Source of the DNA: Brevifilum sp029548365 | GTDB lineage: Bacteria > Chloroflexota > Anaerolineae > Anaerolineales > Anaerolineaceae | DNA: 64,000 nucleotides | NCBI GenBank assembly: GCA_035376985.1 | Contig: DAOSSA010000005.1 | Location: 59,524 to 123,523, forward strand | Direction: 5' to 3' | Part shown: piece by piece, positions 7,473-16,889 of the stretch | How the letters are laid out: each line of letters opens with the position of its first letter | Position numbering within the stretch: the stretch's first letter is position 1 | Program-made: the position numbers and the translations under genes | The notes under the pieces: generated by a model | What the model saw: only the letters and a program-made list of their open reading frames with translations | The model's database searches: none | What the model was told of the DNA's origin: nothing

Positions 7473-9356
7473 TCAGCTTTCTTCAACATCCCCCAGTGCG
7501 CGGGCAATCAGTTCCTGGATGCGCCCCACCATGCTGACCGGGTCGGGGTGCAGTCCCTCCACCAGCAGGGCATTCTCAAAGATCTGCTCAGCCGCCAGGT
7601 CAAATTTAGGGTCTGCGGGTCGCAGCGCGGACAGCCTGGCGATGATGGGGTGTTTCGGGTTCAATTCCAGCACCTTTTTAGGCAGCTCAAAGTCCTTATC
7701 CATCATTTGATACACCCGCTGAACGGATTGGTCCGGCGCTCCCTCGGGGTCTACCAGTCGTGCTGGCGACGCCGACAGCCGCGTGGAGGCGCGCACCGTA
7801 CTGACCCGCTCTGCCAACAGCGACTTGAAACGCACGATCAAATCTGCCAGGGCTGCCTGGTCAAGCATGGGCGCGGCGTCATCCTCCTCATGGGTCTCCT
7901 TTTCAACCTGGGGCGGTTCAGACGCGGCCACATTCACCAGCGGGTGCTCCTGGAAGGCTTTCAACTGCATGAGCATAAAGGGGTCCACCGGGTCAGTCAG
8001 CACCAGCACTTCAATCCCCGCCGAGCGGAAGGCGTCCATGTGCGGACTGTAGCGCACCGCACTGGCGTCTTCGCCCAGGAAATAGTAAATCTCCTTTTGC
8101 CCTGGCTTAGCCCGAGCCAGGACATCCTCCAATGAAGACCAGCCGCTGGGGTCTGTGTCAGTATGGAAGCGCAGCAGGGGAAACAGCTTCTCCGGTTCAT
8201 CCTGTTCGATAGCCACGCCTTCTTTAATCAAGCTGCCGTAGGTTTCCCAAAACTTGTGGTACTGATCGGGGTCGGTTTTGCCCAGGTCGGCGAGGGTCTC
8301 CAGCACCTTGCCGGTCACCAGCCGCTTGAGGCGCGCCATCACGTTGCTGGACTGCACCATCTCCCGCGAGACGTTCAGGGGCAGGTCTTCAGAATCAACC
8401 ACGCCCTGCACAAAACCAAGGTGGAGGGGCAGGAGATCGGTGCTGAAATCCTGGATGAGCACCTTGCGGGCATACAGCTTGAGCCCGGGCTCTTTGCGGG
8501 GCGAGAAGACCAGGTTACGCGGGTCGGCGGGGATGTACAGCAGGGCATACATCTGCACCGGTGCGTCAACGACCATGTGCGCGTGCACCAACGGGTCGCT
8601 GAAATCGAGGGTGTGTTGCTTGTAGAACTCGCTGTAGGCGCCGTCTTCCACCGCGCGCGGCGATTGACGCCACAATGCCGTCTGGCGGTTGACGGGCGCG
8701 TCTTCGTCATTGATATAGATCGGATACTGGATGAAATCCGAGTGGCGTTTGATCACCTGACGCAGGCGGGTTTCATCGAGGAACTCCCTGGCGTCCTCTT
8801 TGAGGGTGATGCGCACCTCGGTGCCGCGTTTGTCACGGTCACCGGGGGCGAGGGTGTAGGTGTCCTCGCCAACAGCCTGCCAGGCAGCGGATTGGGCGTC
8901 CTGTCGATAAGAGCGCGAAACCACCTGGATCGAATCGGCGACCATGAAAGCTGCGTAAAAACCCACACCAAACTGCCCGATGATCTCGGTCAGGCTCGCC
9001 TGGCTGGTTTGTGCAGCTTCCACAAAGGCTCTGGCGCCGGAATGGGCGATCGTGCCCAGGTTTTCAATCAGCTCATCGTGCGTCATCCCGATGCCGGTAT
9101 CCTCTACGATTAAAATCCCGGCGTCCTTATCGGCGCGGATGCGGATCTCGGGCGGGAGATCCGGGTCGTGCACATCGCGATCAGTGAGCATGATGAAGTC
9201 GAGCCGCGCCAGGGCATCGGAGGCATTCGAGATCAATTCGCGCAGGAAGATCTCCCGTTCGGTGTACAGAGAATGGATGAGAATATTTAATAATTGCTGA
9301 GTTTCGGCTTTGAAGGGAATTGGCTGATTTTCAGTGGGTTTGGATACTTCTGACAT
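7473..9356 (-). CDS. htpG: molecular chaperone HtpG (Hsp90)
   Basis: 627 residues, normal for bacterial Hsp90. The N-terminal GHKL ATPase motifs are intact: ELISNASDALARLDF, EDTGIGMTHDELIENLGTIA and GQFGVGFYAAFMVAD. The middle domain has FSPRKEPGLKLYARKVLIQ and LPLNVSREMVQSS, followed by a C-terminal dimerisation domain. It is a cytosolic ATP-dependent chaperone. The gene is monocistronic and convergent with the thiolase. No CIRCE-type heat-shock repeat is visible upstream. A long open frame on the opposite strand (8163-9113) is only a shadow of this gene. Confidence 0.97.
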   Translation of the reverse strand: MSEVSKPTENQPIPFKAETQQLLNILIHSLYTEREIFLRELISNASDALARLDFIMLTDRDVHDPDLPPEIRIRADKDAGILIVEDTGIGMTHDELIENLGTIAHSGARAFVEAAQTSQASLTEIIGQFGVGFYAAFMVADSIQVVSRSYRQDAQSAAWQAVGEDTYTLAPGDRDKRGTEVRITLKEDAREFLDETRLRQVIKRHSDFIQYPIYINDEDAPVNRQTALWRQSPRAVEDGAYSEFYKQHTLDFSDPLVHAHMVVDAPVQMYALLYIPADPRNLVFSPRKEPGLKLYARKVLIQDFSTDLLPLHLGFVQGVVDSEDLPLNVSREMVQSSNVMARLKRLVTGKVLETLADLGKTDPDQYHKFWETYGSLIKEGVAIEQDEPEKLFPLLRFHTDTDPSGWSSLEDVLARAKPGQKEIYYFLGEDASAVRYSPHMDAFRSAGIEVLVLTDPVDPFMLMQLKAFQEHPLVNVAASEPPQVEKETHEEDDAAPMLDQAALADLIVRFKSLLAERVSTVRASTRLSASPARLVDPEGAPDQSVQRVYQMMDKDFELPKKVLELNPKHPIIARLSALRPADPKFDLAAEQIFENALLVEGLHPDPVSMVGRIQELIARALGDVEES

Positions 9357-9765
9357 GGCAAAAACGCCCTTTCACTTTATTTGTTCTTTGACAGTAAATA
9401 TAATCGGAGTGAATAAGAAATATATAAGAGCATGACGGGAATTAGGGATTTGGCGCCCTGAGATTGCGAAAGTCTGAAAGACAGAAGCAACAACATAGGA
9501 ACAGGATACTGACGCTGAAGGTCTGTTGAATATAATGCAATTTCCTATTTACCATTCCCCACTCACAATCTACAATTTGCCCCCGGAGACCAACGAGTTC
9601 GGGAGTTCTTTTTAGGAAGACATGTGATCACCACGTCTCCGCTGCGCGGCTCCTTGTGATGACAATAAAGTTTTCACTATGCACAAATTCGGGGCGCACC
9701 CGATAAAAGAGTTTTTATTCTTATGTCGAAGTGCGTTGCGGATCTTATTGGTTCTTGTTAATTGC
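9357..9765. other. gene-free stretch with dispersed-repeat fragments
   Basis: No gene is supported in these 409 bases. It carries one copy of a roughly 60-nt dispersed element (9490-9549) and, at about 9621-9665, a GATCACCAC...CTCCTTGTGATGACA segment of a kind often scattered in Anaerolineae intergenic DNA. It also has a CCCTGAGATTGCG piece that reappears at about 13840. It would include the htpG promoter, which I cannot place. Confidence 0.5.
9490..9549 (+). repeat. dispersed ~60-nt intergenic repeat, copy 1
   Basis: The first 20 bases (9490-9509) are identical to the reverse complement of 28559-28578, and 9538-9549 is identical to the reverse complement of 28518-28529. Spacing between the two conserved ends is the same within one base, so the elements are related, in opposite orientation, with a diverged centre. 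Confidence 0.6.
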
Positions 9766-10485
9766 CTATTGTGCACAAGGGAAGAAAGTCACCTCAGAAA
9801 AGACTCTCGTTCGGTCTTTGCCATCATTGGAAATGATTTGAAATTCGAACCATGACTCACCCATCAATGGTGGATAAAAGAAGTTGTTTGTTCCTTCCCA
9901 TGAATTCGCGTTAAAGGTGAAAGACCGTGCATTGCCACCGATACGGTTCATATTCACAGATTCCCAATTCGTAACATTACCAGTTTTTTTCTCTGATAAA
10001 CGCCAATAAAGATCTGCGCCGCGATCCACATTGCTTAATTCAACGGTTATCGTTAAGGTGGTCGGACCGTTGGATGAAACGCAATAGAATTCCTTTCGAT
10101 CAACAGTGATCGATTGGAAGTAGGCTTCCGGTGTGTCGGTGTAGAAAATAGTTGGATGTATCGTGGGCGGTTGGCTTGTTGCGTTTGGTGGAATTGTATA
10201 GGTAGGATAGAGGGTATAGGTGGGTTGAATGTCTATTACCGCTGGCGAGGTTAAAGTCGGGTAGAGGGTATCGATTGGCTGATCAATAGCAGCCAGGGTC
10301 GCTGTGAATAATGGTCCAGCGTTTAGGCTGATTTGCGTTTGCTCCAGGCTTACGCTGGTTTGCTGAATAACGAGAGCTGTTTTTGTCTTGTTCAACGACA
10401 AATCAATGTCAGATGAAAAACTACAAGAAATTAAAACAAGCAACATAACGGTAAGTGCAATTAAAAAACAATGTCTGCTGTTCAT
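9766..10485 (-). CDS. putative surface lipoprotein with Thr/Pro-rich linker
   Basis: About 239 residues; family not recognised. Starting at ATG 10485 (GGAGT 6 nt upstream) gives a lipoprotein signal MNSRHCFLIALTVMLLVLIS followed by lipobox Cys. A linker near residues 70-110 has repeated TLYPT and PT units typical of Anaerolineae secreted proteins. A C-terminal domain of about 120 residues is likely beta-rich, with two Cys. It should be exported and lipid-anchored. The reading frame begins 9 codons earlier, but that would bury the signal peptide. It is divergent from the large membrane protein at 10796 and shares its AT-rich composition. Confidence 0.65.
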   Translation of the reverse strand: MNSRHCFLIALTVMLLVLISCSFSSDIDLSLNKTKTALVIQQTSVSLEQTQISLNAGPLFTATLAAIDQPIDTLYPTLTSPAVIDIQPTYTLYPTYTIPPNATSQPPTIHPTIFYTDTPEAYFQSITVDRKEFYCVSSNGPTTLTITVELSNVDRGADLYWRLSEKKTGNVTNWESVNMNRIGGNARSFTFNANSWEGTNNFFYPPLMGESWFEFQIISNDGKDRTRVFSEVTFFPCAQ

Positions 10486-10795
10486 CTGCAACTCCACACT
10501 GATAAACATCATTATTATTGGGTATGTCTTAATATTACCACAAATTCTCTTAAATTTATTTATTAATGGTGCCTATTGACAAAAATTAAAAGTCATGTTA
10601 ATGTAGGCTTAAGCCTTTGAGGTTATAATTTTCTAAACTCATACTATCCCAACCAAACACTTCTTTTTTCGCATTGACCTTATCGAGAGGTGAAGAAGTT
10701 AATAATAGAGAAGACAGAGGGCCCAAGCCTGACTTAATTCCCACCGTTTTTTTACACAAACAAAGTTAAGTTCCAGGGATATCAGCAAATTTTTG
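10486..10795. other. AT-rich divergent intergenic region
   Basis: This 310-bp stretch separates two divergent genes and should hold both promoters. One plus-strand promoter is visible at 10576-10604. No other gene or repeat is seen. Confidence 0.5.
10576..10604 (+). promoter_or_regulatory. sigma-70-like promoter upstream of the HExxH membrane protein
   Basis: A perfect TTGACA (10576-10581), a 17-bp spacer and TAATGT (10599-10604) form a good housekeeping promoter. The predicted leader to the coding start is about 185-220 nt. Confidence 0.55.
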
Positions 10796-13786
10796 ATGTT
10801 TGAATTTTTAAAGAAAAGAGTTGTGGCGATGATATATGAAAAAATGGAAGATTTTAAATTTGCTTCTCAACAATATCTGATTCTGAAGCAAAAATATCAG
10901 CAGGGCCAGATTGATATAACCCAATACCAGAGTGGTATTGATAATCTACAAGGCAAAGACATTTTTGGCTGTGAGTGGGCTATTGACGAGGAACGGGGCC
11001 AATGGGGCATCCTTGAGAATGGCATTTGGAAGGAAAAAGATCCGGAAAGCGTTTTCAATCGCCCCAACACACCTGTGAAGCCGAAAGCCACACAGCAAAA
11101 GAAAAAACGAGGGTTGGTTGCTGCTATCATTCTCATCGTTTTTGTTTCTTGTATATGCGTCTGTGCCATCGGCGTTGGTACCTATTCTTATTTCAGCGGT
11201 GATTTAGCCTGGTTGTTGACGCAGATGGGAATTGATTCTCAAGCAACCGAACCATTCTTTGCTGATAGCGTAACTCCAACAGAAAATAACCTGGAGGATT
11301 TGGGCGATTTTTCTTTTAATGTTCAGCACACGAAAACCTTTACCATCGGGGAAATGCAGGTGCTGGATTCCTATCAGGGAAGCGCACTTTTCCCTGAGGA
11401 GAGCTTAGAGGAGGGTCTGCAGGGCCAGGTGGTGGTCAGCGAACCTGATTCCGTATTGAAAGATGCCCTGGAAGAATATTTTGAATTAAAGAGCTCATTT
11501 TACCAATTTACAGCAACGGGTGAAAACGACGGGACGGGGAGCGCTCAGTTTTCTCTGCCATCTTCTGAGGAAAACCTGTACTTTTTGGAAATATTCGATG
11601 AAAAATATATCAGCTTATCTCCCTTACCCGGTACCAACGGTGCAGTAGCCTTGAGTGTTCCGGTCAGGGCGATAAGTCAGGATGAGGGCAATGACTCCAT
11701 CTCCTTCAGAGGATCCTATGCTTTCGCAGTGGTCTCCCCCCGGGTGGATACATCTCAAAAACCAGGGACTATCCTGGCAAGATACCAAACACAGGCCGAT
11801 CCGCGTAATTGCGGTGTAACCCAGAAAACCCAATACGAGAGCTTTATGGAAAAGCCGACCCGTCTGACCATTTCAATATGTCGAATGAGCCTCAATGGTA
11901 AGGTTAAAGCGCTTTATTACCCTCCTGAAACACCCAAGGTGAGTACCGCACAAGTGGACCAGGTGGTTGATCTCGTCACTCAGATTTTGGCTGTGTATCA
12001 AAATGAAGGTTTTAACCGGGCAAAACTTGAGGATTACTGGTTTGGTGTGCCGATTGTTATCAAAAAAGGAGGTGGAAATCCGGTTTATTCGGTTGGGAAC
12101 GGGACAATATATATTCCTGAAGACAGCCTGGGACATGAAAATCTTGAATATGAGCTAGCCCATGAACTAGCACATTGGATCCAGGATGATAAATATAACA
12201 TGAGTAGTAGTTACTGGAAGAATTTTTTTGGGATTTCCTCAAGTCAAACCTGGTGGTTGGAAAATAGCGCAGAGAACATGGTTATGTTATATAAGCCGAA
12301 TTATATCGAACGGAATATAACAACTTATGGCCCGTCTAACATTTCGGACAGTAAAACACCATTTCAATTTGCGCCATTGACCTGGAATGACCAGTTGTAT
12401 GTACATGCGCAGTTGCTTAAGGTTTTCACCTGTGAAAGACCAGCCGTTTGCCCGATCAATCAGGCGAAGTTTACAGAAGCCATCAACAAGGGCACTTATC
12501 CTTTTGATTCTTCGGCTGTAGATCTGATATCCAAGAATATCAATGAATATGCGCGCTATTTATTAGGAAATTCACCCCAGCAAGCCAACAGCACGATTTT
12601 AATTATGCCTGCGGTTAAAACTGGGAAAGGATTTGGTGACTTTGCAGCCCCAAAATTAGAGAAGAACATATCGAGTTTTGAGAAAATCGGCTATGCACCT
12701 CAGATGAAAATGGTTGGTGGTGTCGGTGAAGAAGAGCTCCATATTCAAGCGCCGATCGACAAAGGCGGAGTTTATCCGTTGACTGTGGGTTTACCTACGA
12801 ACCTGGAGGCGATTGGCAACCCGGTTGTAATTGAAGTGGAACCAGGCACCCCATTCTATTACCGCCTGGGGAGTGCGGATATACAGTATGCTGATGGTAA
12901 AAGTAAAGTGTCACTTGGGCCAGTGCATAGCGCTTTGGGCGTTGATAAGGTGCGCATTGTGGCGGTCGCTGGAGACGGCGCTAAGGTATTCAAGGCTCAG
13001 TTAAAATCGATTAATTTGGAAGGTGATTGGTTGTTCATGGCTGACAGAATCCTTGTAAACAACCTGGTGTGTGATGATCCTGATGGTGCAATTAAGGCGT
13101 CGGATGAGCAATTCGCCAAACTTACCGCTTTATACACAAGCTGGCCAGCAGCCGCATCTGGAAAATATGTCAGGGATGCAGGCGGGACCAGTTATACCTG
13201 GGAAGGTAACCCTAACAACCTCCAAACCCTGCAAGGGGATACAGATTCAGTTATTCTAATTCAAGGGGTTACCCGGGTTTCACCAAAAGGAATTAGAATT
13301 GAGTCCTCTTTCTCCTTACATAACAAGGGGACAAGTAGACCTCAGGATGGCAGCTTGATGGCGCTGACCTCTGCCGGGGCGCTGGGGTTGGCATTGTTCA
13401 ATCGTAAAAAGAAAATGCTTGCGATTCCGTTGTTAGGGCTGTTCGTCATCTGTTTTATCAGTGCGTGCGGTGCATGGGGTGTTTTTGAAACGGATATGAA
13501 TACCATCACAACATTGGACAAAATAGAATTAGCAGCTGGAAAAACCATAGCTGAGTTGGTTACAGGGGCAGATCTCACATCAGCCAATGCGCAACTCACG
13601 CCTTTATTTGTGTGCGAAGGTGAGAGTGTTTCAACCATCGATTTTTTAGTGAAGATTGGCGTAATGGTTGGTGATAGCTTAGATGAGAAAACATCCAAGT
13701 GTACTGGTACATTAACTTACCGCGTGCAAGGTTTTTTGTTTGAAGATGGAGTGATCACTGAAAAATTCATAAATTCTGGCGAATAG
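10796..13786 (+). CDS. large membrane-anchored protein with HExxH metalloprotease-like domain
   Basis: Up to 996 residues; no named family recognised. Order: residues 15-90 hold a short helical region plus EWAIDEERGQWGILENG.W, resembling a small module that precedes membrane anchors in other Chloroflexi proteins; one membrane segment near 106-132; a long extracellular part with HELAH at 456-460 in YELAHELAHWIQ and WWLENSAENM 25-35 residues later, the gluzincin pattern; beta-rich domains; then two hydrophobic segments near 862-895, the second ending in SACG, and a C-terminal domain of about 90 residues. Start is uncertain: ATG 10796 lacks a ribosome site, while ATG 10829 follows AAAGAG. Codon use is AT-richer than in most neighbours. 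Protease function is inferred. Confidence 0.65.
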   Translation: MFEFLKKRVVAMIYEKMEDFKFASQQYLILKQKYQQGQIDITQYQSGIDNLQGKDIFGCEWAIDEERGQWGILENGIWKEKDPESVFNRPNTPVKPKATQQKKKRGLVAAIILIVFVSCICVCAIGVGTYSYFSGDLAWLLTQMGIDSQATEPFFADSVTPTENNLEDLGDFSFNVQHTKTFTIGEMQVLDSYQGSALFPEESLEEGLQGQVVVSEPDSVLKDALEEYFELKSSFYQFTATGENDGTGSAQFSLPSSEENLYFLEIFDEKYISLSPLPGTNGAVALSVPVRAISQDEGNDSISFRGSYAFAVVSPRVDTSQKPGTILARYQTQADPRNCGVTQKTQYESFMEKPTRLTISICRMSLNGKVKALYYPPETPKVSTAQVDQVVDLVTQILAVYQNEGFNRAKLEDYWFGVPIVIKKGGGNPVYSVGNGTIYIPEDSLGHENLEYELAHELAHWIQDDKYNMSSSYWKNFFGISSSQTWWLENSAENMVMLYKPNYIERNITTYGPSNISDSKTPFQFAPLTWNDQLYVHAQLLKVFTCERPAVCPINQAKFTEAINKGTYPFDSSAVDLISKNINEYARYLLGNSPQQANSTILIMPAVKTGKGFGDFAAPKLEKNISSFEKIGYAPQMKMVGGVGEEELHIQAPIDKGGVYPLTVGLPTNLEAIGNPVVIEVEPGTPFYYRLGSADIQYADGKSKVSLGPVHSALGVDKVRIVAVAGDGAKVFKAQLKSINLEGDWLFMADRILVNNLVCDDPDGAIKASDEQFAKLTALYTSWPAAASGKYVRDAGGTSYTWEGNPNNLQTLQGDTDSVILIQGVTRVSPKGIRIESSFSLHNKGTSRPQDGSLMALTSAGALGLALFNRKKKMLAIPLLGLFVICFISACGAWGVFETDMNTITTLDKIELAAGKTIAELVTGADLTSANAQLTPLFVCEGESVSTIDFLVKIGVMVGDSLDEKTSKCTGTLTYRVQGFLFEDGVITEKFINSGE

Positions 13787-13879
13787 CTTAACAAAATGTT
13801 GCGCGCAGGGTGCTTGGTGAAGTGGGATCACCACCCTGAGATTGCGCTGTCTCCGTCCTCGGTCTAACCCGGGTCTCTC

Positions 13880-14740
13880 TTACGCGAACAAATCCTCACG
13901 TTCGAATTTTTCATCCAGTTTGGACATACCATACGAGGCCAGGGCTCCCAGGGCAAACAGGAGCGCGCTCAGGGCGATCTCCCAGCCGACAACCCCTTTT
14001 GGGATGATGGCGATGGTGGAGCCGACCACCACACCGAGGATCAGGTGATACATCAGCGCATAGAATTTCTTAAACAGCCAGGCGATCAATTTAGCCAGAC
14101 TTAACACAGCGATCACGCCTCCCAGCGCCAGGGGGATCATCACACCCAGGTCAAGCGTCCTTATTCCGGCAGCCATGGGATGATACAGTCCAAAATAAAT
14201 CAGGAAGTTGGAAGGGCTGAGGCCCGGCACAACCACGCCCAACCCGATCAATGCGCCGCTCAGCATCCAGTTGAGAAAAGAGGGTGAAAGCTGCACCCAG
14301 TTTTCATTCTCCATCCAGGCCATTAAGAACACGGTGCCAACCGAGATGCCGGCTAACAGCACCCAATGCCACCAGGAACGCCCCTGTTTTCCAGAGGTCT
14401 TATACAATGAGGGAAAAGTGCCGGCAATGAAACCAATGAACAACCAGGTGAACAACGCTGGATAATGGGTAAAGGCCAGATCCACAACGGCTGAGAAAGC
14501 CACCGTGCCGATCACCCCGCCAATGCCAACAGGAAGAAAAAAGAGGAAATTTTGCAGGAATTTGTGCCTGAAATTCCCTAAAAAACGGATCAGAGGCTCA
14601 TAAATCCCAAAAACAACCGCCAGCACGCCACCGGAAAGCCCGGGGGTGATAAACCCGATCCCCACCATGATGCCTTTGAGCAGGCGGATTACCCAGTCAA
14701 TCACCGGGTTGGTTTTCTTTGTGAATTCACTGGTCGACAT
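13880..14740 (-). CDS. DUF368 membrane protein (candidate undecaprenyl-phosphate translocase)
   Basis: 286 residues with about eight membrane segments. The repeated DUF368 signatures are present: GIGFITPGLSGGVLAVVFGIYE near the N-terminus and VVVPGLSPSNFLIYFGLY in the second half, reflecting the internal duplication of the family. DUF368 proteins (PopT) have been implicated in returning undecaprenyl phosphate across the cytoplasmic membrane for cell-envelope synthesis. A VTT/DedA protein, the other family with that proposed role, is encoded 1.5 kb away on the same strand. Upstream of ATG 14740 the ribosome site is weak. Family assignment is strong; the flippase role here is by family only. 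Confidence 0.85.
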   Translation of the reverse strand: MSTSEFTKKTNPVIDWVIRLLKGIMVGIGFITPGLSGGVLAVVFGIYEPLIRFLGNFRHKFLQNFLFFLPVGIGGVIGTVAFSAVVDLAFTHYPALFTWLFIGFIAGTFPSLYKTSGKQGRSWWHWVLLAGISVGTVFLMAWMENENWVQLSPSFLNWMLSGALIGLGVVVPGLSPSNFLIYFGLYHPMAAGIRTLDLGVMIPLALGGVIAVLSLAKLIAWLFKKFYALMYHLILGVVVGSTIAIIPKGVVGWEIALSALLFALGALASYGMSKLDEKFEREDLFA

Positions 14741-14868
14741 GATTATGGCTCACTTTTCGTCATTGATCTAAAAAAACACCCATCAATCTTACTCGTTCCC
14801 CAATTTAAGGCAAAGGAGCACCACGCAAACAGGGGACAGGGCGGTCAAAATTGAGTTGAACGCAGCGC

Positions 14869-16227
14869 CTAATAATCGCGCATCAGCATCAGGATACGGG
14901 CAAAATGTTTGGCTGCTTTGGCGTACAAGTCCAGGCTGATCGATTCGTTGGGCGCGTGTGCCCGGGAATCGGCATCGTTGGCGCCGTTAGAGATAATTGG
15001 CACCCCCAGGTATTCCTGGAACATGAAATTCGGGCCCGAACCGCCGATCATCGGGTTGATGCGGGTGGGTTTGTCATAAACGTCTTCCGCCGCCCGCACA
15101 GCCAGCCCCACCGCCGGGTGGTCGGGGTCGGTCCTGGCTCCCGGGTTGCCGCCCAGGTCGACAATTTCGATATCGGAAAATCCATGCGCGTCCAGGTGTT
15201 CTCGAAGCTGTGCGAGTACCTGCTGAGGTCGCTGGTCGGGCACCAGTCGAAAATCTACTTTGGCGCTGGCTTCGGCTGGCAGCACGGTCTTGGAGCCTTC
15301 GCCCTGGTATCCGGAATTCAACCCGCAGATCGTGCAGGTCGGTTGGTAGACGGCTTGAATGGCGAGTTCCAGCGGGTCATCCACGCCTTTCAAAAAACCC
15401 TCTAACCCGTAAACTTCGCGGTAATGGGCGCGCATATCCGGCAATTGTGCTAACAATTCTTTTTCGCGCGGCGTAGGTGGGATCACCGACTCGTAAAATC
15501 CCGGCAAAAGGATGTTCTCACACGGGTCTTTGAGAGTGCTCAGAGCCCACACCAGGCGCCAGGCTGCATTCGGGAAGAGCGAGCCACCGGTGCCTGAATG
15601 CACATCCTGGGTAGCTGTGCGCACTCGCAGCTCTACATAGCAGATGCCCCGCAATCCCAGCATCTGGATCGGTGCGTTTTCATGGTCAACACCGCCCACC
15701 TCCCACACGCACACATCGCCAGCCAGCAAGTCTTTGTTAGCCCTCACAAAGGGTTCCAGGTTCACGCTGCCAATCTCTTCTTCGCCCTCAACGATGAATT
15801 TTACGTTGCAGGGAAGTTCGCCTTCCCGGTCCAGGATGGCGTCAATGGCATGCAGGCGGGCGGTAAAGTTGCCCTTATTATCAGAAACGCCGCGCGCATA
15901 CAGGCGCCCATCGCGCAGGGTCGGCTCAAAAGGCGGTGAATCCCACAATTCCAGGGGCTCGGCTGGCTGGACATCATAGTGATTGTAGGAAATCAGGGTG
16001 GCATCGCCCTGCCCTTTCCGCTCGCCAAACACCACCGGTGATCCACCTGTGGGCATGATCGACACGGAAAAGCCGCGCAATTTCAAGGCGTCTGCGACCA
16101 GCTCGGCGCAATCCTCAATGCCCAGGTTCTGGGCTGCCACACTGGGTTGGGCCAGAAGACGCGAAAGCTCGTCTACGCTTTCACCCAAATGTGATTCAAT
16201 ATATTGATCTATAGCTTGAGTATTTAT
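14869..16227 (-). CDS. M20 family metallopeptidase (dipeptidase/ArgE/DapE type)
   Basis: About 452 residues. Metal and catalytic sites are visible: YNHYDVQP (His ligand plus Asp), ARGVSDNKGN (bridging Asp), VEGEEEIGS (catalytic Glu and ligand), and a C-terminal SRAHAPNE His. It would hydrolyse dipeptides or N-acyl amino acids in the cytoplasm using two zinc ions. The N-terminus is unusual: the only standard start in frame is TTG 16188, without a ribosome site, yet the frame continues upstream through TQAIDQYIESH, which looks family-like, to an ATA at 16227 placed 7 nt after AGGAG. An ATA start or a 1-base sequence error at the start are the alternatives. Confidence 0.88.
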   Translation of the reverse strand: MNTQAIDQYIESHLGESVDELSRLLAQPSVAAQNLGIEDCAELVADALKLRGFSVSIMPTGGSPVVFGERKGQGDATLISYNHYDVQPAEPLELWDSPPFEPTLRDGRLYARGVSDNKGNFTARLHAIDAILDREGELPCNVKFIVEGEEEIGSVNLEPFVRANKDLLAGDVCVWEVGGVDHENAPIQMLGLRGICYVELRVRTATQDVHSGTGGSLFPNAAWRLVWALSTLKDPCENILLPGFYESVIPPTPREKELLAQLPDMRAHYREVYGLEGFLKGVDDPLELAIQAVYQPTCTICGLNSGYQGEGSKTVLPAEASAKVDFRLVPDQRPQQVLAQLREHLDAHGFSDIEIVDLGGNPGARTDPDHPAVGLAVRAAEDVYDKPTRINPMIGGSGPNFMFQEYLGVPIISNGANDADSRAHAPNESISLDLYAKAAKHFARILMLMRDY

Positions 16228-16277
16228 GGTTCATCTCCTAAGTGTCTAAATAAAATTTTTATCGCAAAATCGTTCCA

Positions 16278-16889
16278 TCAAAACACTCCCTTCAACAACC
16301 CGATCAGCCAGTCACCCGCATAGGCAAACATCATCATTTTAAAGACCTTGCCAATCACACAGTAAATCAGGAATTTGGTAACCGGCATCTTCAACATTCC
16401 AGCCAACATGCCTGCCATGTCAAATAAAGGGTTGGGAATGAAAGCTAAAATCAAAATGGTGATGTCGCCGTACCGACGCATCCAGGTGACCACCTGGTCG
16501 TAGTGGGTGGAGTTTTCTACCAGGGCTTGACCGCTGAAGCCCGCCAAATAACCCGAAAGCTCGCCCAGGGCTGCACCGGTACCTGCCGCAATTGAGACCC
16601 AAAAAGGGTTAAACACAGCTCCCATGGCAGTGGTGAAGAGCACACCCGGCACGGGGATCAGGATGGTGGCATTGGCCAGAAGCGAAAACAAAAAGATGCC
16701 CGGGTATCCAAACGCCCGCAACTCCTGAATCCGTTCACGTTGGATGAAAAGAAACACCGTCAGCGCGATAACAAACAGCAGGACGACTGCACGGATGATG
16801 TTGAGCGTACGCTTGGGAAGACGTTCTACCAGGGGTAAACGTTTGGGGGGCAATTCTTCTTCAGGCGAGGAGAGATGGTCATTTTCCAT
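16278..16889 (-). CDS. VTT-domain (DedA/TVP38-like) membrane protein
   Basis: 203 residues from ATG 16889. A cytoplasmic acidic head (residues 1-25) is followed by a membrane segment, then the VTT (SNARE-associated) core: FSLLANATILIPVPGVLFT, GTGAALGELSGYLAGFSG, and LAFIPNPLFDMAGMLAGMLKM. Bacterial members include DedA proteins, several of which recycle undecaprenyl phosphate. The first codons overlap the end of udk by 11 bp, so the two are probably cotranscribed. The open frame extends 42 codons upstream inside udk, but that part is a shadow. Confidence 0.82.
   Translation of the reverse strand: MENDHLSSPEEELPPKRLPLVERLPKRTLNIIRAVVLLFVIALTVFLFIQRERIQELRAFGYPGIFLFSLLANATILIPVPGVLFTTAMGAVFNPFWVSIAAGTGAALGELSGYLAGFSGQALVENSTHYDQVVTWMRRYGDITILILAFIPNPLFDMAGMLAGMLKMPVTKFLIYCVIGKVFKMMMFAYAGDWLIGLLKGVF

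Noticed and set aside
8163..9113. 316-codon open frame antisense to htpG
   Set aside because: It lies wholly inside the conserved htpG gene on the other strand, has no ribosome site and its translation resembles no family; it is a shadow of a GC-rich gene.
9357..9420. CIRCE heat-shock operator before htpG
   Set aside because: No TTAGCACTC/GAGTGCTAA inverted repeat is present; CACTCC alone is not enough.
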